This document shows positions 1 to 7,595 of a stretch of DNA of 64,000 nucleotides, piece by piece (the first letter of the stretch is position 1; the number at the start of each line of letters is the position of its first letter). The DNA is from an uncultured Collinsella sp. (GTDB taxonomy: Bacteria > Actinomycetota > Coriobacteriia > Coriobacteriales > Coriobacteriaceae). A model generated the notes under the pieces. That model saw nothing but the letters and a program-made list of their open reading frames with translations, was not told the DNA's origin and did not search any database. The stretch lies in the NCBI GenBank assembly GCA_958413895.1, contig CATYVQ010000001.1, forward strand, positions 1-64,000. The letters are read 5' to 3'. Made by a program: the position numbers and the translations under genes.

Positions 1-126
1 GGCGCGCTGCCAGTTCTCCTTGAACCAGCCGCGCGAGTCGCCGTGGACGGCGAGGTCGACGACCTTGAGGCCCCCGATGCCGGTCTCGGCGACGGAGAGG
101 TCCTTCTCGAATGCGATGTCAGCCAT
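1..126 (-). CDS. RmlC-type dTDP-sugar 3,5-epimerase N-terminus (partial)
   Basis: Only the first 42 codons are in the window and the gene continues past the left edge. The readable start (MADIAFEKDLSV, then DSRGWFKENWQRA) resembles the N-terminus of dTDP-4-dehydrorhamnose 3,5-epimerases, where a DSRG-F/W-KE segment is typical. It lies directly downstream of rmlA and rmlB on the same strand, which fits the third step of dTDP-L-rhamnose synthesis. In some actinobacteria this domain is fused to an RmlD reductase; the fragment is too short to tell. A purine-rich ribosome site lies upstream of the ATG at 126. Confidence 0.7.
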   Translation of the reverse strand, partial: MADIAFEKDLSVAETGIGGLKVVDLAVHGDSRGWFKENWQRA

Positions 127-248
127 ATGGGAAAAGCTCCTATCGAAGAGGTTGGGAAAACGGGGGCGCCCGCGCGGGGACGCAGGATCATCCCCATGCC
201 CTGCGGCCCCGCGCGGGCGCCCCGCGGTGCGGGGCGCCGGGGTTCGGC

Positions 249-1271
249 CTACTGGCCCTGTGCGCGGTAGCGCGCCTCGGTGGCCTCCTTGGCAGGGCGC
301 CACCAGGGCTCGTTGGCCACGTACCAGTCGATGGTGGCCTTCAGGCCCTCGGCGAAGTCGGTGTGGGCCGGCCTCCAGCCCAGCTCGCGCTGGAGCTTGG
401 TGCTGTCGATGGCGTAGCGGCGGTCGTGGCCGGGGCGGTCGGCGACCCAGTCGAAGTCCTCGGGGTCGCGTCCCATGGCCTCCAGGATCATGCGCAGGAC
501 CGTGATGTTGTTCTTCTCGCCGTCGGCGCCGATGAGGTAGGTCTCCCCCATCCGTCCCTTGGTGAGGATGTCCCACACGGCCGAGCTGTGGTCCTCGGTG
601 TGGATCCAGTCGCGGACGTTCTCGCCCTTCCCGTAGAGCTTGGGGCGGACGCCGTCGATGATGTTGGTGATCTGGCGCGGGATGAACTTCTCAACGTGCT
701 GGTAGGGGCCGTAGTTGTTGGAGCAGTTGGAGATCGTGGCGCGAAGCCCGTAGGTGCGGGTCCATGCGCGGACCAGCATGTCGGAGGACGCCTTCGTCGA
801 GCTGTAGGGGCTCGAGGGCTTGTACGGCGTCTCCTCGGTGAACTTCGCCGGGTCGTCGAGCGCCAGGTCGCCGTAGACCTCGTCGGTGGAGACGTGGTGG
901 TAGCGGATGCCGTACTTGCGGACGGCCTCCAGCAGGCGGAAGGTGCCCTCCACGTTGGTGCGCAGGAACGGCTCGGGGTCGGCGATGGAGTTGTCGTTGT
1001 GGCTCTCGGCGGCGTAGTGCACGATGGCGTCGTGGCCCGGCACGATGCGGTCCAGCAGCTCGGCGTCGCAGATGTCGCCCACGACGAGCTCGACGCGGTC
1101 GGAGGGAAGCCCGGCGATGTTCTCGGGGTTGCCGGCGTAGGTCAGCTTGTCCAGGACGGTGACGTGCACGTCGGGGTGGTTGTTGACCACGTAGTGCACG
1201 AAGTTGCTGCCGATGAAGCCGCAGCCACCCGTGACGATGATGTTCCTGGGGGAGAAGGTCTCCTCTGCCAT
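249..1271 (-). CDS. rmlB: dTDP-glucose 4,6-dehydratase RmlB
   Basis: 340 residues, normal for the family. It converts dTDP-glucose to dTDP-4-keto-6-deoxyglucose, the second step of dTDP-rhamnose synthesis, in the cytoplasm. Visible features are the NAD-binding Rossmann motif TGGCGFIGSNF near residue 14, the catalytic threonine in HVSTDEVYGDL, and the YSSTKASSD segment carrying the catalytic Tyr/Lys. The frame stays open upstream to 1826 through rmlA, but the ATG at 1271 is chosen because homology begins there and an AGGAGAT ribosome site precedes it. It sits between rmlA (about 20 bp gap) and an rmlC-type gene, in one operon. Base composition is strikingly GC-rich compared with the glycosyltransferase genes upstream. 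Confidence 0.95.
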   Translation of the reverse strand: MAEETFSPRNIIVTGGCGFIGSNFVHYVVNNHPDVHVTVLDKLTYAGNPENIAGLPSDRVELVVGDICDAELLDRIVPGHDAIVHYAAESHNDNSIADPEPFLRTNVEGTFRLLEAVRKYGIRYHHVSTDEVYGDLALDDPAKFTEETPYKPSSPYSSTKASSDMLVRAWTRTYGLRATISNCSNNYGPYQHVEKFIPRQITNIIDGVRPKLYGKGENVRDWIHTEDHSSAVWDILTKGRMGETYLIGADGEKNNITVLRMILEAMGRDPEDFDWVADRPGHDRRYAIDSTKLQRELGWRPAHTDFAEGLKATIDWYVANEPWWRPAKEATEARYRAQGQ

Positions 1272-1290
1272 GTTCGTATCTCCTCGTTTC

Positions 1291-2190
1291 CTAGTACTCG
1301 CGCGGGCTGTTGACGATCTCGCCGGCGGCGACCTTCTTGAGATGCTGGCCGTAGACCGACTTGCCGTAGGCCTTGGCCGCCTCCTCCAGCTCGGCGGTCG
1401 TGATCCAGCCGTTCTCCCAGGCGATCTCCTCGGGGACCGAGACCGGCAGGTCCTGGGAGTGCTCCACGGCGCGGACGAACTCCGCGGCCTCGTGCAGGCT
1501 CTCCATGGTGCCGGTGTCGAGCCACGCGTAGCCTCGGCCGAGGGTGACGACCGACAGCGTCCCCTCCTCCAGGTACATCCGGTTGAGGTCGGTGATCTCC
1601 AGCTCGCCGCGGGCGGAAGGCTGCACCCCATGGGCCTTGGCGGCCACGTCGCCCGGGTAGAAGTACAGGCCGGTGACGGCGTAGGAGCTCTTGGGCTCGG
1701 CGGGCTTCTCCTCGATGGAGACGGCCCTCCCCTGCGCATCGAACTCCACGACGCCGAAGCGCTCGGGGTCGTCGACGTGGTAGCCGAAGACCGTGGCGCG
1801 GCCCGACTCGGCGTTCTGGACGGCACGCGTCAGGTGGCGCGACAGGCCGTTGCCGTAGAAGATGTTGTCGCCCAAAACCAGGGCGCACGGCTCGCCGGCG
1901 ATGAACTCCTCGCCGATGGTGAAGGCCTGGGCCAGGCCGTCGGGGCTCGGCTGCTCGGCGTAGGACAGGTTCACGCCGTAGCGCGAGCCGTCCCCGAGCA
2001 GGCGCTCGAAGTTGGGCAGGTCGGTCGGCGTGGAGATGACGAGGATGTCCCGGATGCCAGCCAGCATGAGGGTGCTAAGCGGGTAGTAGATCATGGGCTT
2101 GTCGTAGACCGGCAGCAGCTGCTTGGAGGTCACGAGCGTGAGCGGGTACAGGCGCGTGCCGGACCCGCCGGCGAGGATGATGCCTTTCAT
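1291..2190 (-). CDS. rmlA: glucose-1-phosphate thymidylyltransferase RmlA
   Basis: 299 residues, full length. It makes dTDP-glucose from dTTP and glucose-1-phosphate, the first committed step toward dTDP-rhamnose. The N-terminus MKGIILAGGSGTRLYPLT holds the nucleotide-binding GGxGTRLxP signature, followed by SKQLLPVYDKPMIYYPLS, both diagnostic of the short RmlA group. Later VLGDNIFYG and IEEKP motifs match the sugar-nucleotide and metal-binding regions. It lies 3 bp downstream of the GT2 gene and 19 bp upstream of rmlB, so a single transcript is likely. GC content is high, as in rmlB. Confidence 0.96.
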   Translation of the reverse strand: MKGIILAGGSGTRLYPLTLVTSKQLLPVYDKPMIYYPLSTLMLAGIRDILVISTPTDLPNFERLLGDGSRYGVNLSYAEQPSPDGLAQAFTIGEEFIAGEPCALVLGDNIFYGNGLSRHLTRAVQNAESGRATVFGYHVDDPERFGVVEFDAQGRAVSIEEKPAEPKSSYAVTGLYFYPGDVAAKAHGVQPSARGELEITDLNRMYLEEGTLSVVTLGRGYAWLDTGTMESLHEAAEFVRAVEHSQDLPVSVPEEIAWENGWITTAELEEAAKAYGKSVYGQHLKKVAAGEIVNSPREY

Positions 2191-2193
2191 TTG

Positions 2194-3063
2194 TTATAAC
2201 CTTTCTTTTCTCGCGGCCCTGCGGCCAGCACGATTTCCGAGAAGACGGGCGCAGCAGTCAACTCCGAAAGCAACGAACTCGCCAAAACTTCCCTCTCGTA
2301 GGAGTTGCGACGAAACCATCTTGACTAGCCGGCCTCCTTCACCAATCTCACTTGCATGCATGAGTTCGTCTGTATGCGTTTCGAGAAAGAAACCAACGGC
2401 ACGGTTGCGGGCAAACTGTTGGGCTGGCGTCAAGTTATGCGAGTGATAGACCTCGGCACGCGGCTCGTAAGCGACCTTCATACCCGAGGCGATAAACTTG
2501 GCGGCCATGAGCATGTCCTCGTTGGTATTAACACGATCAAATCCACCGCATTCGAGATATGCAGTTCGTCGATAGGCAGAACAGGCATCAGATGCAAAGA
2601 ACGTCTTAATACCGAGTTTCTCGAGATCGCATTTGGAACGAACGGATGGCCAGTCGGGATAGTTGAAACCACGCACCAGCTGTTCAAAACGTCGGGCATC
2701 CGCCTTAGGCAGCTGCCTGCCGCTTACGAGAGCGATGTCGGAATCATCAACCATGGGAGCAACAAGCCGCTTCAGGTAATCATCAGAAACAGGCACAGCA
2801 TCTTGGGTGAGGAAACATACAAAGTCACCTCTCGACTCCCTTAGCGCCATATCTCTTGTGGTGCCGTGGTTGAAATCCCGGCGATCAATCTCCAACAGGC
2901 GGACTATTTTGTGTTGCCGGACCAGCTCGATAGTTCTATCTTCCGAAGCAGAATCAACGATCAGAATCTCAACCGGCTGAATAGACTGATGTTCGAGGGC
3001 AATTAAAAGCCCATCGATTTCATGCTCAGCATTAAGAGTCGGAATGATGACGGAGATTTCCAT
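2194..3063 (-). CDS. GT2 family glycosyltransferase, probable rhamnosyltransferase
   Basis: 289 residues with a GT-A fold signature: N-terminal SVIIPTLNAEHEIDGLL, then ILIVDSASEDRTIELV and a DxD-like region in FLTQDAVPVSDDYL. The family transfers a sugar from a nucleotide donor to a lipid-linked glycan on the cytoplasmic face. Rhamnose is suggested only by the neighbouring rml genes and by resemblance to rhamnosyltransferase-type GT2 proteins; the acceptor is unknown. It follows the sugar-phosphate transferase with no gap (stop at 3064, start at 3063), so the two are probably translationally coupled. Its composition is clearly less GC-rich than rmlA/rmlB, which suggests a modular, exchanged locus. 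Confidence 0.85.
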   Translation of the reverse strand: MEISVIIPTLNAEHEIDGLLIALEHQSIQPVEILIVDSASEDRTIELVRQHKIVRLLEIDRRDFNHGTTRDMALRESRGDFVCFLTQDAVPVSDDYLKRLVAPMVDDSDIALVSGRQLPKADARRFEQLVRGFNYPDWPSVRSKCDLEKLGIKTFFASDACSAYRRTAYLECGGFDRVNTNEDMLMAAKFIASGMKVAYEPRAEVYHSHNLTPAQQFARNRAVGFFLETHTDELMHASEIGEGGRLVKMVSSQLLREGSFGEFVAFGVDCCARLLGNRAGRRAARKERL

Positions 3064-3735
3064 CTATCTGCCCGTCCTCTCCTTGCCAAACATGGCGCCG
3101 AAAGTGCCAGCGAAACACTTCCAGTCCATTCGAAAACAACGGTTCCGGACGTAATGCAATTCGATTTTTTGGCGCAGACCGCTTTCAAATGACGCATCGT
3201 TGCGATCCGTTGCCTGCCATAACCCGGTAATTCCAGGTTGAACCGAAAGAAATACATCCTTCTCCTCATCAGAAAAATGCAGTTCGAGTTCATCGCGCGT
3301 AATGGGGCGAGGACCGATAACAGAAAGGTCACCGTTCAACACATTGAGAAACTGCGGCATCTCATCGATAGAGCACTTACGAATAAACTGCCCGACCTTA
3401 GTGATACGCGGATCGTTATCGACCTTGCGCTCAATTTCCCACTGATGCAGCTGCTCCGAGTTTAAATACTTCTGAACATTACCCGCATCGGAAACCATGC
3501 TGCGCAGCTTATAAATCTTGATGGCCTTGCCATTTTTGCCAACTCGCTCCTGGGTGTAGAAGGGATTACCCGGAGACTCTAGACAAATCAGGACGCACAC
3601 AAGGCCCACTGGAATGAATAAAATTACGATTGCCATAAGACTAAAAACAAGGTCAAACAGTCTCTTAACAAAGCGATAGCCCAATGTTCCACTAGGCTTT
3701 ATTTGATTTACAACAAGTGCATCTCTCGTTGGCAT
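3064..3735 (-). CDS. undecaprenyl-phosphate sugar-1-phosphate transferase (initiating glycosyltransferase)
   Basis: Bacterial sugar transferase (PF02397 type), 223 residues from the chosen ATG at 3735. It starts repeat-unit assembly by moving a sugar-1-phosphate onto undecaprenyl phosphate at the membrane. One hydrophobic segment (RLFDLVFSLMAIVILFIP onward) anchors the N-terminus. Family motifs are IYKLRSMVSDA, CSIDEMPQFLNVLNGDLS, GPRPI and GITGLWQATDRN. The frame extends to 3903, but that would overlap the preceding gene by about 50 bp and lacks homology, so the internal start is preferred. The hexose specificity cannot be read from the sequence. Composition is low in GC relative to rmlA/B. 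Confidence 0.9.
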   Translation of the reverse strand: MPTRDALVVNQIKPSGTLGYRFVKRLFDLVFSLMAIVILFIPVGLVCVLICLESPGNPFYTQERVGKNGKAIKIYKLRSMVSDAGNVQKYLNSEQLHQWEIERKVDNDPRITKVGQFIRKCSIDEMPQFLNVLNGDLSVIGPRPITRDELELHFSDEEKDVFLSVQPGITGLWQATDRNDASFESGLRQKIELHYVRNRCFRMDWKCFAGTFGAMFGKERTGR

Positions 3736-3850
3736 ACACGTCTCTGTTTCTTCTTTAGCAGCCACAGTCAAACTTACGTCCCTGTTGTCCAGGGATCCCC
3801 CAATCGGTAAATTCAAAAATTGCGAACGAACAGCTAGTACAACGTCTCCC

Positions 3851-4441
3851 CTACGTTTTGCTGGGAACGTCGAGCGGCAGCAGCTCCCTAAATGCGGAGT
3901 CACCTTCGCCCACGTCCACTAGGCACCAGCGTTTATGACGGTCGATCTTGTGCACGCGGGCCTCTTGCCCCACCAAGGGACCCTGCTCTATGTGCAACAC
4001 GCCGTCTTCTATGCGCGCTACGCTGTTGCGCACCACGCCGTCGTCGTCCAGCACGCTGCGGTACCAGTCCTGCGCATCGTCCGGCATGGGCATGTACGCC
4101 CGCTCCCTACTGCCGGCGATGCGACAGCCAGAGCTCAACTGGGCCAGTGCCCTATCGAGCGCGGCGGCATCGTGCGTGGCGACGAAGAAATATTCCTTGT
4201 ACATGGGTTTGGTTTGGAGCGACCAGGCGCCGTCCCGCTTAAACCAGAACTCCTTTTGCATCACAAAAGCGTCCTGCATCAGGTTGTGCGGGATAATGCG
4301 GCGAACCTTATCGCAGGTCTCGCGCTCTTTTCCATTGGGGGTGTGGACCAGATACCAGCGGACGCGGCCGTGCTGACTGTTGGTGGCGACGCCGTTAAAT
4401 GCACCTGGCAGCTGCTCTTGGCGCCGTGCCATCTGTTCCAT
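3851..4441 (-). CDS. NusG-family specialised antiterminator (LoaP/RfaH-like)
   Basis: 196 residues. The N-terminal NGN domain begins with RVRWYLVHTPNGKERETCDKV and a KEYFFVAT strand; a C-terminal KOW-like segment follows (GPLVGQEARVHKIDRHKRW). Specialised NusG paralogues of this kind (RfaH, UpxY, LoaP) ride RNA polymerase and let it read through terminators in long polysaccharide operons. Being the first gene of this polysaccharide operon fits that role exactly. The start at 4441 is chosen over 4480 because a GAGGGGGGG ribosome site sits just upstream of it. The general elongation factor nusG would be elsewhere. Which RNA signal it recognises is unknown; a short leader hairpin precedes the gene. 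Confidence 0.85.
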   Translation of the reverse strand: MEQMARRQEQLPGAFNGVATNSQHGRVRWYLVHTPNGKERETCDKVRRIIPHNLMQDAFVMQKEFWFKRDGAWSLQTKPMYKEYFFVATHDAAALDRALAQLSSGCRIAGSRERAYMPMPDDAQDWYRSVLDDDGVVRNSVARIEDGVLHIEQGPLVGQEARVHKIDRHKRWCLVDVGEGDSAFRELLPLDVPSKT

Positions 4442-4565
4442 GTTCTCGCCCCCCCTCTTTTGGCTTTGCGATGCACGCAAATGCAGGGGCGTTTAGAACA
4501 GGCTTCTCGCTCGCAGCTAGGCGCAGTCGCAAAAGTATAGGTTTTTGTATCTTTCGGCAGACGAC

Positions 4566-4571
4566 ATTATA
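4566..4571 (-). promoter_or_regulatory. probable -10 box for the polysaccharide operon
   Basis: Read on the minus strand this is a perfect TATAAT about 125 bases upstream of the antiterminator start. The -35 region is weak (GCAAAC-like at about 17 bp), so a regulator or an extended element may assist. Between this box and the gene lies a leader of roughly 115 nt, containing a TTTGCG-TGCAT-CGCAAA hairpin close to the ribosome site, which could be a target for the NusG-like protein. It sits downstream of two tandem terminators that isolate it from thrS. Confidence 0.55.
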
Positions 4572-4668
4572 CGAGCAATTAATCAGCGTTTGCCCAGATT
4601 ACACAAAATGTACTGCTAGTAGGTACATCTCCATACCCCTCTACAAAAACCTGTACCTTTTTGTGCAA

Positions 4669-4694
4669 CAAAAAAAGCCGCTCAACCAGCGGCT
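4669..4694 (-). terminator. second intrinsic terminator downstream of thrS
   Basis: Hairpin AGCCGCT / AGCGGCT followed on the minus strand by TTTTTTTG. It comes after the first thrS terminator, giving a tandem pair that separates thrS from the polysaccharide operon. The plus-strand side also ends in a T-rich tail, so it may work in both directions. Confidence 0.85.
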
Positions 4695-4711
4695 TTTCTT
4701 ATTTTGGTAAG

Positions 4712-4744
4712 AAAAAAGGCGACCGCCCTTTGTGGACGGTCGCC
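4712..4744 (-). terminator. intrinsic terminator of thrS
   Basis: GGCGACCG / CGGTCGCC stem followed by TTTTTTC on the minus strand, starting about 25 bp after the thrS stop codon. Confidence 0.9.
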
Positions 4745-4769
4745 TTTGTAAATTGTTGTGAAGCTTGCC

Positions 4770-6533
4770 TTAGGCGCGAGTCTTGATCTCCTCGAGCACC
4801 TTGGCAACAAACTCGTCAACGCTCATCTGAACGGTCTCGTTGGAGCGATCACGGACGGAGATGTTGCCGGCCTCGACCTCCTTCTCGCCAAGGATGAGCA
4901 TGTAGGGTACACGGTCGATACTGCGGGCCTCGCGGATCTTGTAGCCGATCTTCTCATCGCGATCGTCGCAGACCACGCGAATGCCGGCCTCCTCCAGCTT
5001 GGCACACACCTCGTGGGCGTAGTCGCGGCTCTTCTCGGAAACCGGAAGGGCCTTGACCTGCACGGGAGCCAGCCAGGTGGGGAACTTGCCCGCAAAGTGC
5101 TCAATCAGAATACCGATGAAGCGCTCGATGGAGCCAAAGCACACGCGATGCAGCATGATGGGGCGCTTCTTGGTGCCGTCGGCGTCAACGTACTCCAGGT
5201 CAAAGTTGAGCGGCATCTGGAAGTCGAGCTGCACGGTACCGCACTGCCAGGTACGACCGAGCGAGTCCTCCAGGTGGAAGTCGATCTTGGGGCCGTAGAA
5301 GGCGCCGTCGCCCTCGTTGACCTCGTAGTCCATGCCAAGCTTCTCCAGAGCGGTGCGCAGGCCCTCCTCGGCGCGCGCCCAGTCCTCGTCCGAACCCATG
5401 GAGTCCTCGGGGCGGGTGGAAAGCTCAACGTGGTACTTAAAGCCAAACTTCTGGTACACGGAGTCGATGAGGTTGACCACACCCACGATCTCGTCGGTCA
5501 GCTGGTCGGGACGCACAAACAGGTGGGCGTCGTCCTGGTTAAAGCAGCGCACGCGGAACAGGCCGTGCAGGGCGCCGCGCAGCTCGTGGCGATGCACCAG
5601 GCCAATCTCGCCGGCGCGGATGGGCAGCTCGCGGTAGGAGTGCGGCTTGGAGGCGTACACCAGCACGCCGCCCGGGCAGTTCATGGGCTTAATGCAGTAC
5701 TCTTCGTCGTCGATGACGGTGGAGTACATGTTGTCCTTGTAGTGGTCCCAGTGGCCCGAGGTCTTCCACAGCTGCTTGTTCATGATGAGCGGCGTGGAGA
5801 TCTCCACGTAGCCGGCCTTGTGGTGGATCTCGCGCCAGTAGTCCAGCAGTGTGTTCTTAAGGATCATGCCGTTGGGCAGGAAGAACGGGAAGCCGGGGGC
5901 CTCGTCGCGCATCATAAAGAGGTCCATCTCGCGGCCGATCTTGCGGTGGTCGCGCTTCTTGGCCTCCTCCAGCATGTGCATGTGCTCGTCGAGCTCTTCC
6001 TTGGTGGCAAAGGCGACGCCGTTGATGCGGGTGAGCATCTTGTTGTCCTTGTCGCCCTTCCAGTAGGCGCCCGAGACGCCGGTGAGCTTAAAGGCCTTGA
6101 GCGCCTTGGTGTAGCAGATGTGGGGGCCAACGCACATGTCGATGTAGTCGCCCTGCTGGTAAAAGGTGATGCGGGCGTCGTCGTCCAGATCGCCGATGTG
6201 CTCGACCTTGTACTTTTCGCCGCGCTCCTCCATAAGGGCGATGGCCTCGGCGCGGGGCTTCTCGTACACGGTGAACTTGAGGTTCTCCTTGACGATCTTC
6301 TTCATCTCGGCCTCGATTGCGGGGAAGTCGTCCTCGCTGATCTTGACGCCCTCGGGCAGGTCGACGTCGTAGTAGAAGCCGTTGTCGGTCGCGGGACCGT
6401 AGGCAAAGTCGGCCTCGGGGTACAGGCGCTTGATGGCCTGCGCCATGATGTGCGCGGCGGAGTGGCGGATGACGTGCGTGACCTCGTCCTGCGGGAGCTC
6501 GGCCACCGAACCGTCATTGTAGAGTGCCTTCAT
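4770..6533 (-). CDS. thrS: threonyl-tRNA synthetase, lacking the N-terminal TGS domain
   Basis: 587 residues against about 640 for E. coli ThrRS. It charges tRNA-Thr with threonine. The editing domain (VIRHSAAHIMAQAIKRLYP near residue 20) and the class II catalytic core are present: CIKPMNCPGGVLVY, RAGEIGLVHRHELRGALHG (motif 2) and GSIERFIGILIEHF (motif 3), then the anticodon-binding domain ending at VLEEIKTRA. The ATG at 6533 is chosen because a GAGGAG site lies just upstream; the longer frame to 6644 adds residues that do not resemble a TGS domain. So the usual TGS module is reduced to a short DGSVAELPQ remnant. No T-box signature was seen upstream. Confidence 0.95.
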   Translation of the reverse strand: MKALYNDGSVAELPQDEVTHVIRHSAAHIMAQAIKRLYPEADFAYGPATDNGFYYDVDLPEGVKISEDDFPAIEAEMKKIVKENLKFTVYEKPRAEAIALMEERGEKYKVEHIGDLDDDARITFYQQGDYIDMCVGPHICYTKALKAFKLTGVSGAYWKGDKDNKMLTRINGVAFATKEELDEHMHMLEEAKKRDHRKIGREMDLFMMRDEAPGFPFFLPNGMILKNTLLDYWREIHHKAGYVEISTPLIMNKQLWKTSGHWDHYKDNMYSTVIDDEEYCIKPMNCPGGVLVYASKPHSYRELPIRAGEIGLVHRHELRGALHGLFRVRCFNQDDAHLFVRPDQLTDEIVGVVNLIDSVYQKFGFKYHVELSTRPEDSMGSDEDWARAEEGLRTALEKLGMDYEVNEGDGAFYGPKIDFHLEDSLGRTWQCGTVQLDFQMPLNFDLEYVDADGTKKRPIMLHRVCFGSIERFIGILIEHFAGKFPTWLAPVQVKALPVSEKSRDYAHEVCAKLEEAGIRVVCDDRDEKIGYKIREARSIDRVPYMLILGEKEVEAGNISVRDRSNETVQMSVDEFVAKVLEEIKTRA

Positions 6534-6628
6534 GGGTATGTTTTCTCCTCTCGGATGCCTGATGCAAGTGTGTGCGATGCGCTCGGCGTTTTTGACTTGC
6601 ATCATTATAGGCAGGTTGCCTTGGTATA

Positions 6629-6664
6629 CAAGCGCCCGCCGCACCTTAATGGCACGGCGGGCGA
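6629..6664 (-). terminator. possible terminator/hairpin between the zinc-ribbon gene and thrS
   Basis: GCCCGCCG / CGGCGGGC stem with a loop of about 13 bases. It lies downstream of the zinc-ribbon gene and upstream of thrS. The T-tract is weak on both sides, so it may be a leader structure rather than a true terminator. Confidence 0.5.
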
Positions 6665-6766
6665 TTTTCTACGCATGCTTCATCGTGTGGGGCGGGGCTG
6701 CGGAGCGCGCGGCTTGCGCGGGACGCGCGGTGCACGTGGCTTGCGGCCGGCCCGGCGATGGATGCG

Positions 6767-7198
6767 TTACTGGATGCGAGTTCGACAGTAGGGGCAGACC
6801 TTCCAGTGCGCATCGAGCGGGCGATGGCAGCTGGGGCAGACGTTGCGAACCTGCGTGTCGCACACCGGGCAGACGACAAAGTCCTTCTCGATGGGCGCGC
6901 CGCACTGCGGGCAGGTGCCGTACTGGGCAAGCTGGCGCTCGCGCAGGGCCATGTCCAGCTCCTGCTCCTCGCGGTCGGCCGCGTAGGAGTGCGGACGCAG
7001 GACCAGGTAGGCGATGAGGCCCACAAACGGGATGAGGGCGATGATGCCCCATGCCACGTAGGCGCTGGCGCCGCGGCGGCGAGCGTCGATGAACACGTAG
7101 ACGACCGACAGCACATACAGGGCAATGATAAAGCCAACGAAGGCATAGACGACGCCCATGAGCTGCGGCGACATGAGCTCGGAGATGTACTTGGACAT
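6767..7198 (-). CDS. small membrane protein with double zinc ribbon
   Basis: 143 residues, function unknown. Two hydrophobic segments come first (about residues 14-36 and 47-66, GVVYAFVGFIIALYVLSVVYV and AYVAWGIIALIPFVGLIAYLV in part), separated by a basic DARRRG turn, an arrangement like PLDc_N-type membrane domains. After an acidic helix (AADREEQELDMALRERQ) come four CxxC pairs: CPQC, CPVC, CPSC and CPYC, which should bind two zinc ions as stacked ribbons. A membrane-anchored zinc-ribbon protein is all that can be said. A GGTACC-region ribosome site with AAAGG precedes the ATG at 7198. Confidence 0.8.
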   Translation of the reverse strand: MSKYISELMSPQLMGVVYAFVGFIIALYVLSVVYVFIDARRRGASAYVAWGIIALIPFVGLIAYLVLRPHSYAADREEQELDMALRERQLAQYGTCPQCGAPIEKDFVVCPVCDTQVRNVCPSCHRPLDAHWKVCPYCRTRIQ

Positions 7199-7595
7199 TA
7201 CGGGTACCTTTCGGGGTAGTTACAGCTCGAGTTAGTGTAACACGGGGGTTAACGATTTGGCAGGTCGCGGGCGTGGGCGGATAGAAACATCTCAATCTGT
7301 AACGGGTAGGGGTCGAATCGTCGGCTTGGTGTTACAGATCGAGATGAACGGCTGCGCCGCCGGGCAAACGTCTCGATCTGTAACAGTAACTCGGCAAAAC
7401 CAGTCCCAGATGTTACAGAACGAGACAAACCTCTGACACCAGGGACAGCAGACGAGGTCACCGATGGTCCTGAGTCTCCCCTCGTCTGCCGTTGGCGGGT
7501 GTTGCGGGGCTGTTCGCCGCATTGCCGCCTCGCTGGGGGTGTGTAGACCGTAGGATAGTCTTATTGACGGCCTGTCAACTCGTCTGGGAGGCACT
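7199..7595. other. intergenic with divergent promoters and repeat pairs
   Basis: About 400 bases between divergently transcribed genes. It contains the four-copy GTTACAGATCGAGA repeat and a GCAGACGAGG / CCTCGTCTGC inverted repeat (7448-7457 and 7480-7489, 22-base loop) upstream of the GlpA-like gene. Short ORFs here overlap the repeats and lack ribosome sites. Confidence 0.8.
7288..7427. repeat. four alternating copies of a GTTACAGATCGAGA repeat (two hairpin units)
   Basis: Copies at 7288-7303 (minus), 7331-7346 (plus), 7369-7384 (minus) and 7412-7427 (plus). Each is close to GTTACAGATCGAGAYG, and they alternate in orientation, making two tandem inverted-repeat units with loops of about 27 bases. 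Copy-to-copy spacing (43, 38 and 43 bases) is nearly regular. This could be an operator array, a small mobile palindrome or a RNA structure; the sequence alone does not decide. Confidence 0.75.

Larger units (their letters stand above)
4442..4769. other. intergenic: operon promoter plus tandem terminators
   Basis: About 330 bases without a gene. It holds the two thrS terminators, an AT-rich stretch with a TATAAT box, and the leader of the antiterminator gene. No ORF with a credible ribosome site was seen in it. Confidence 0.8.

Noticed and set aside
4758..6791. A 677-codon plus-strand ORF over thrS
   Set aside because: Antisense shadow of thrS with valine/leucine/alanine-rich composition typical of reversed coding strands.
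7288..7427. A short CRISPR array
   Set aside because: The four copies alternate in orientation and spacers are short and partly repetitive; no cas genes are present.
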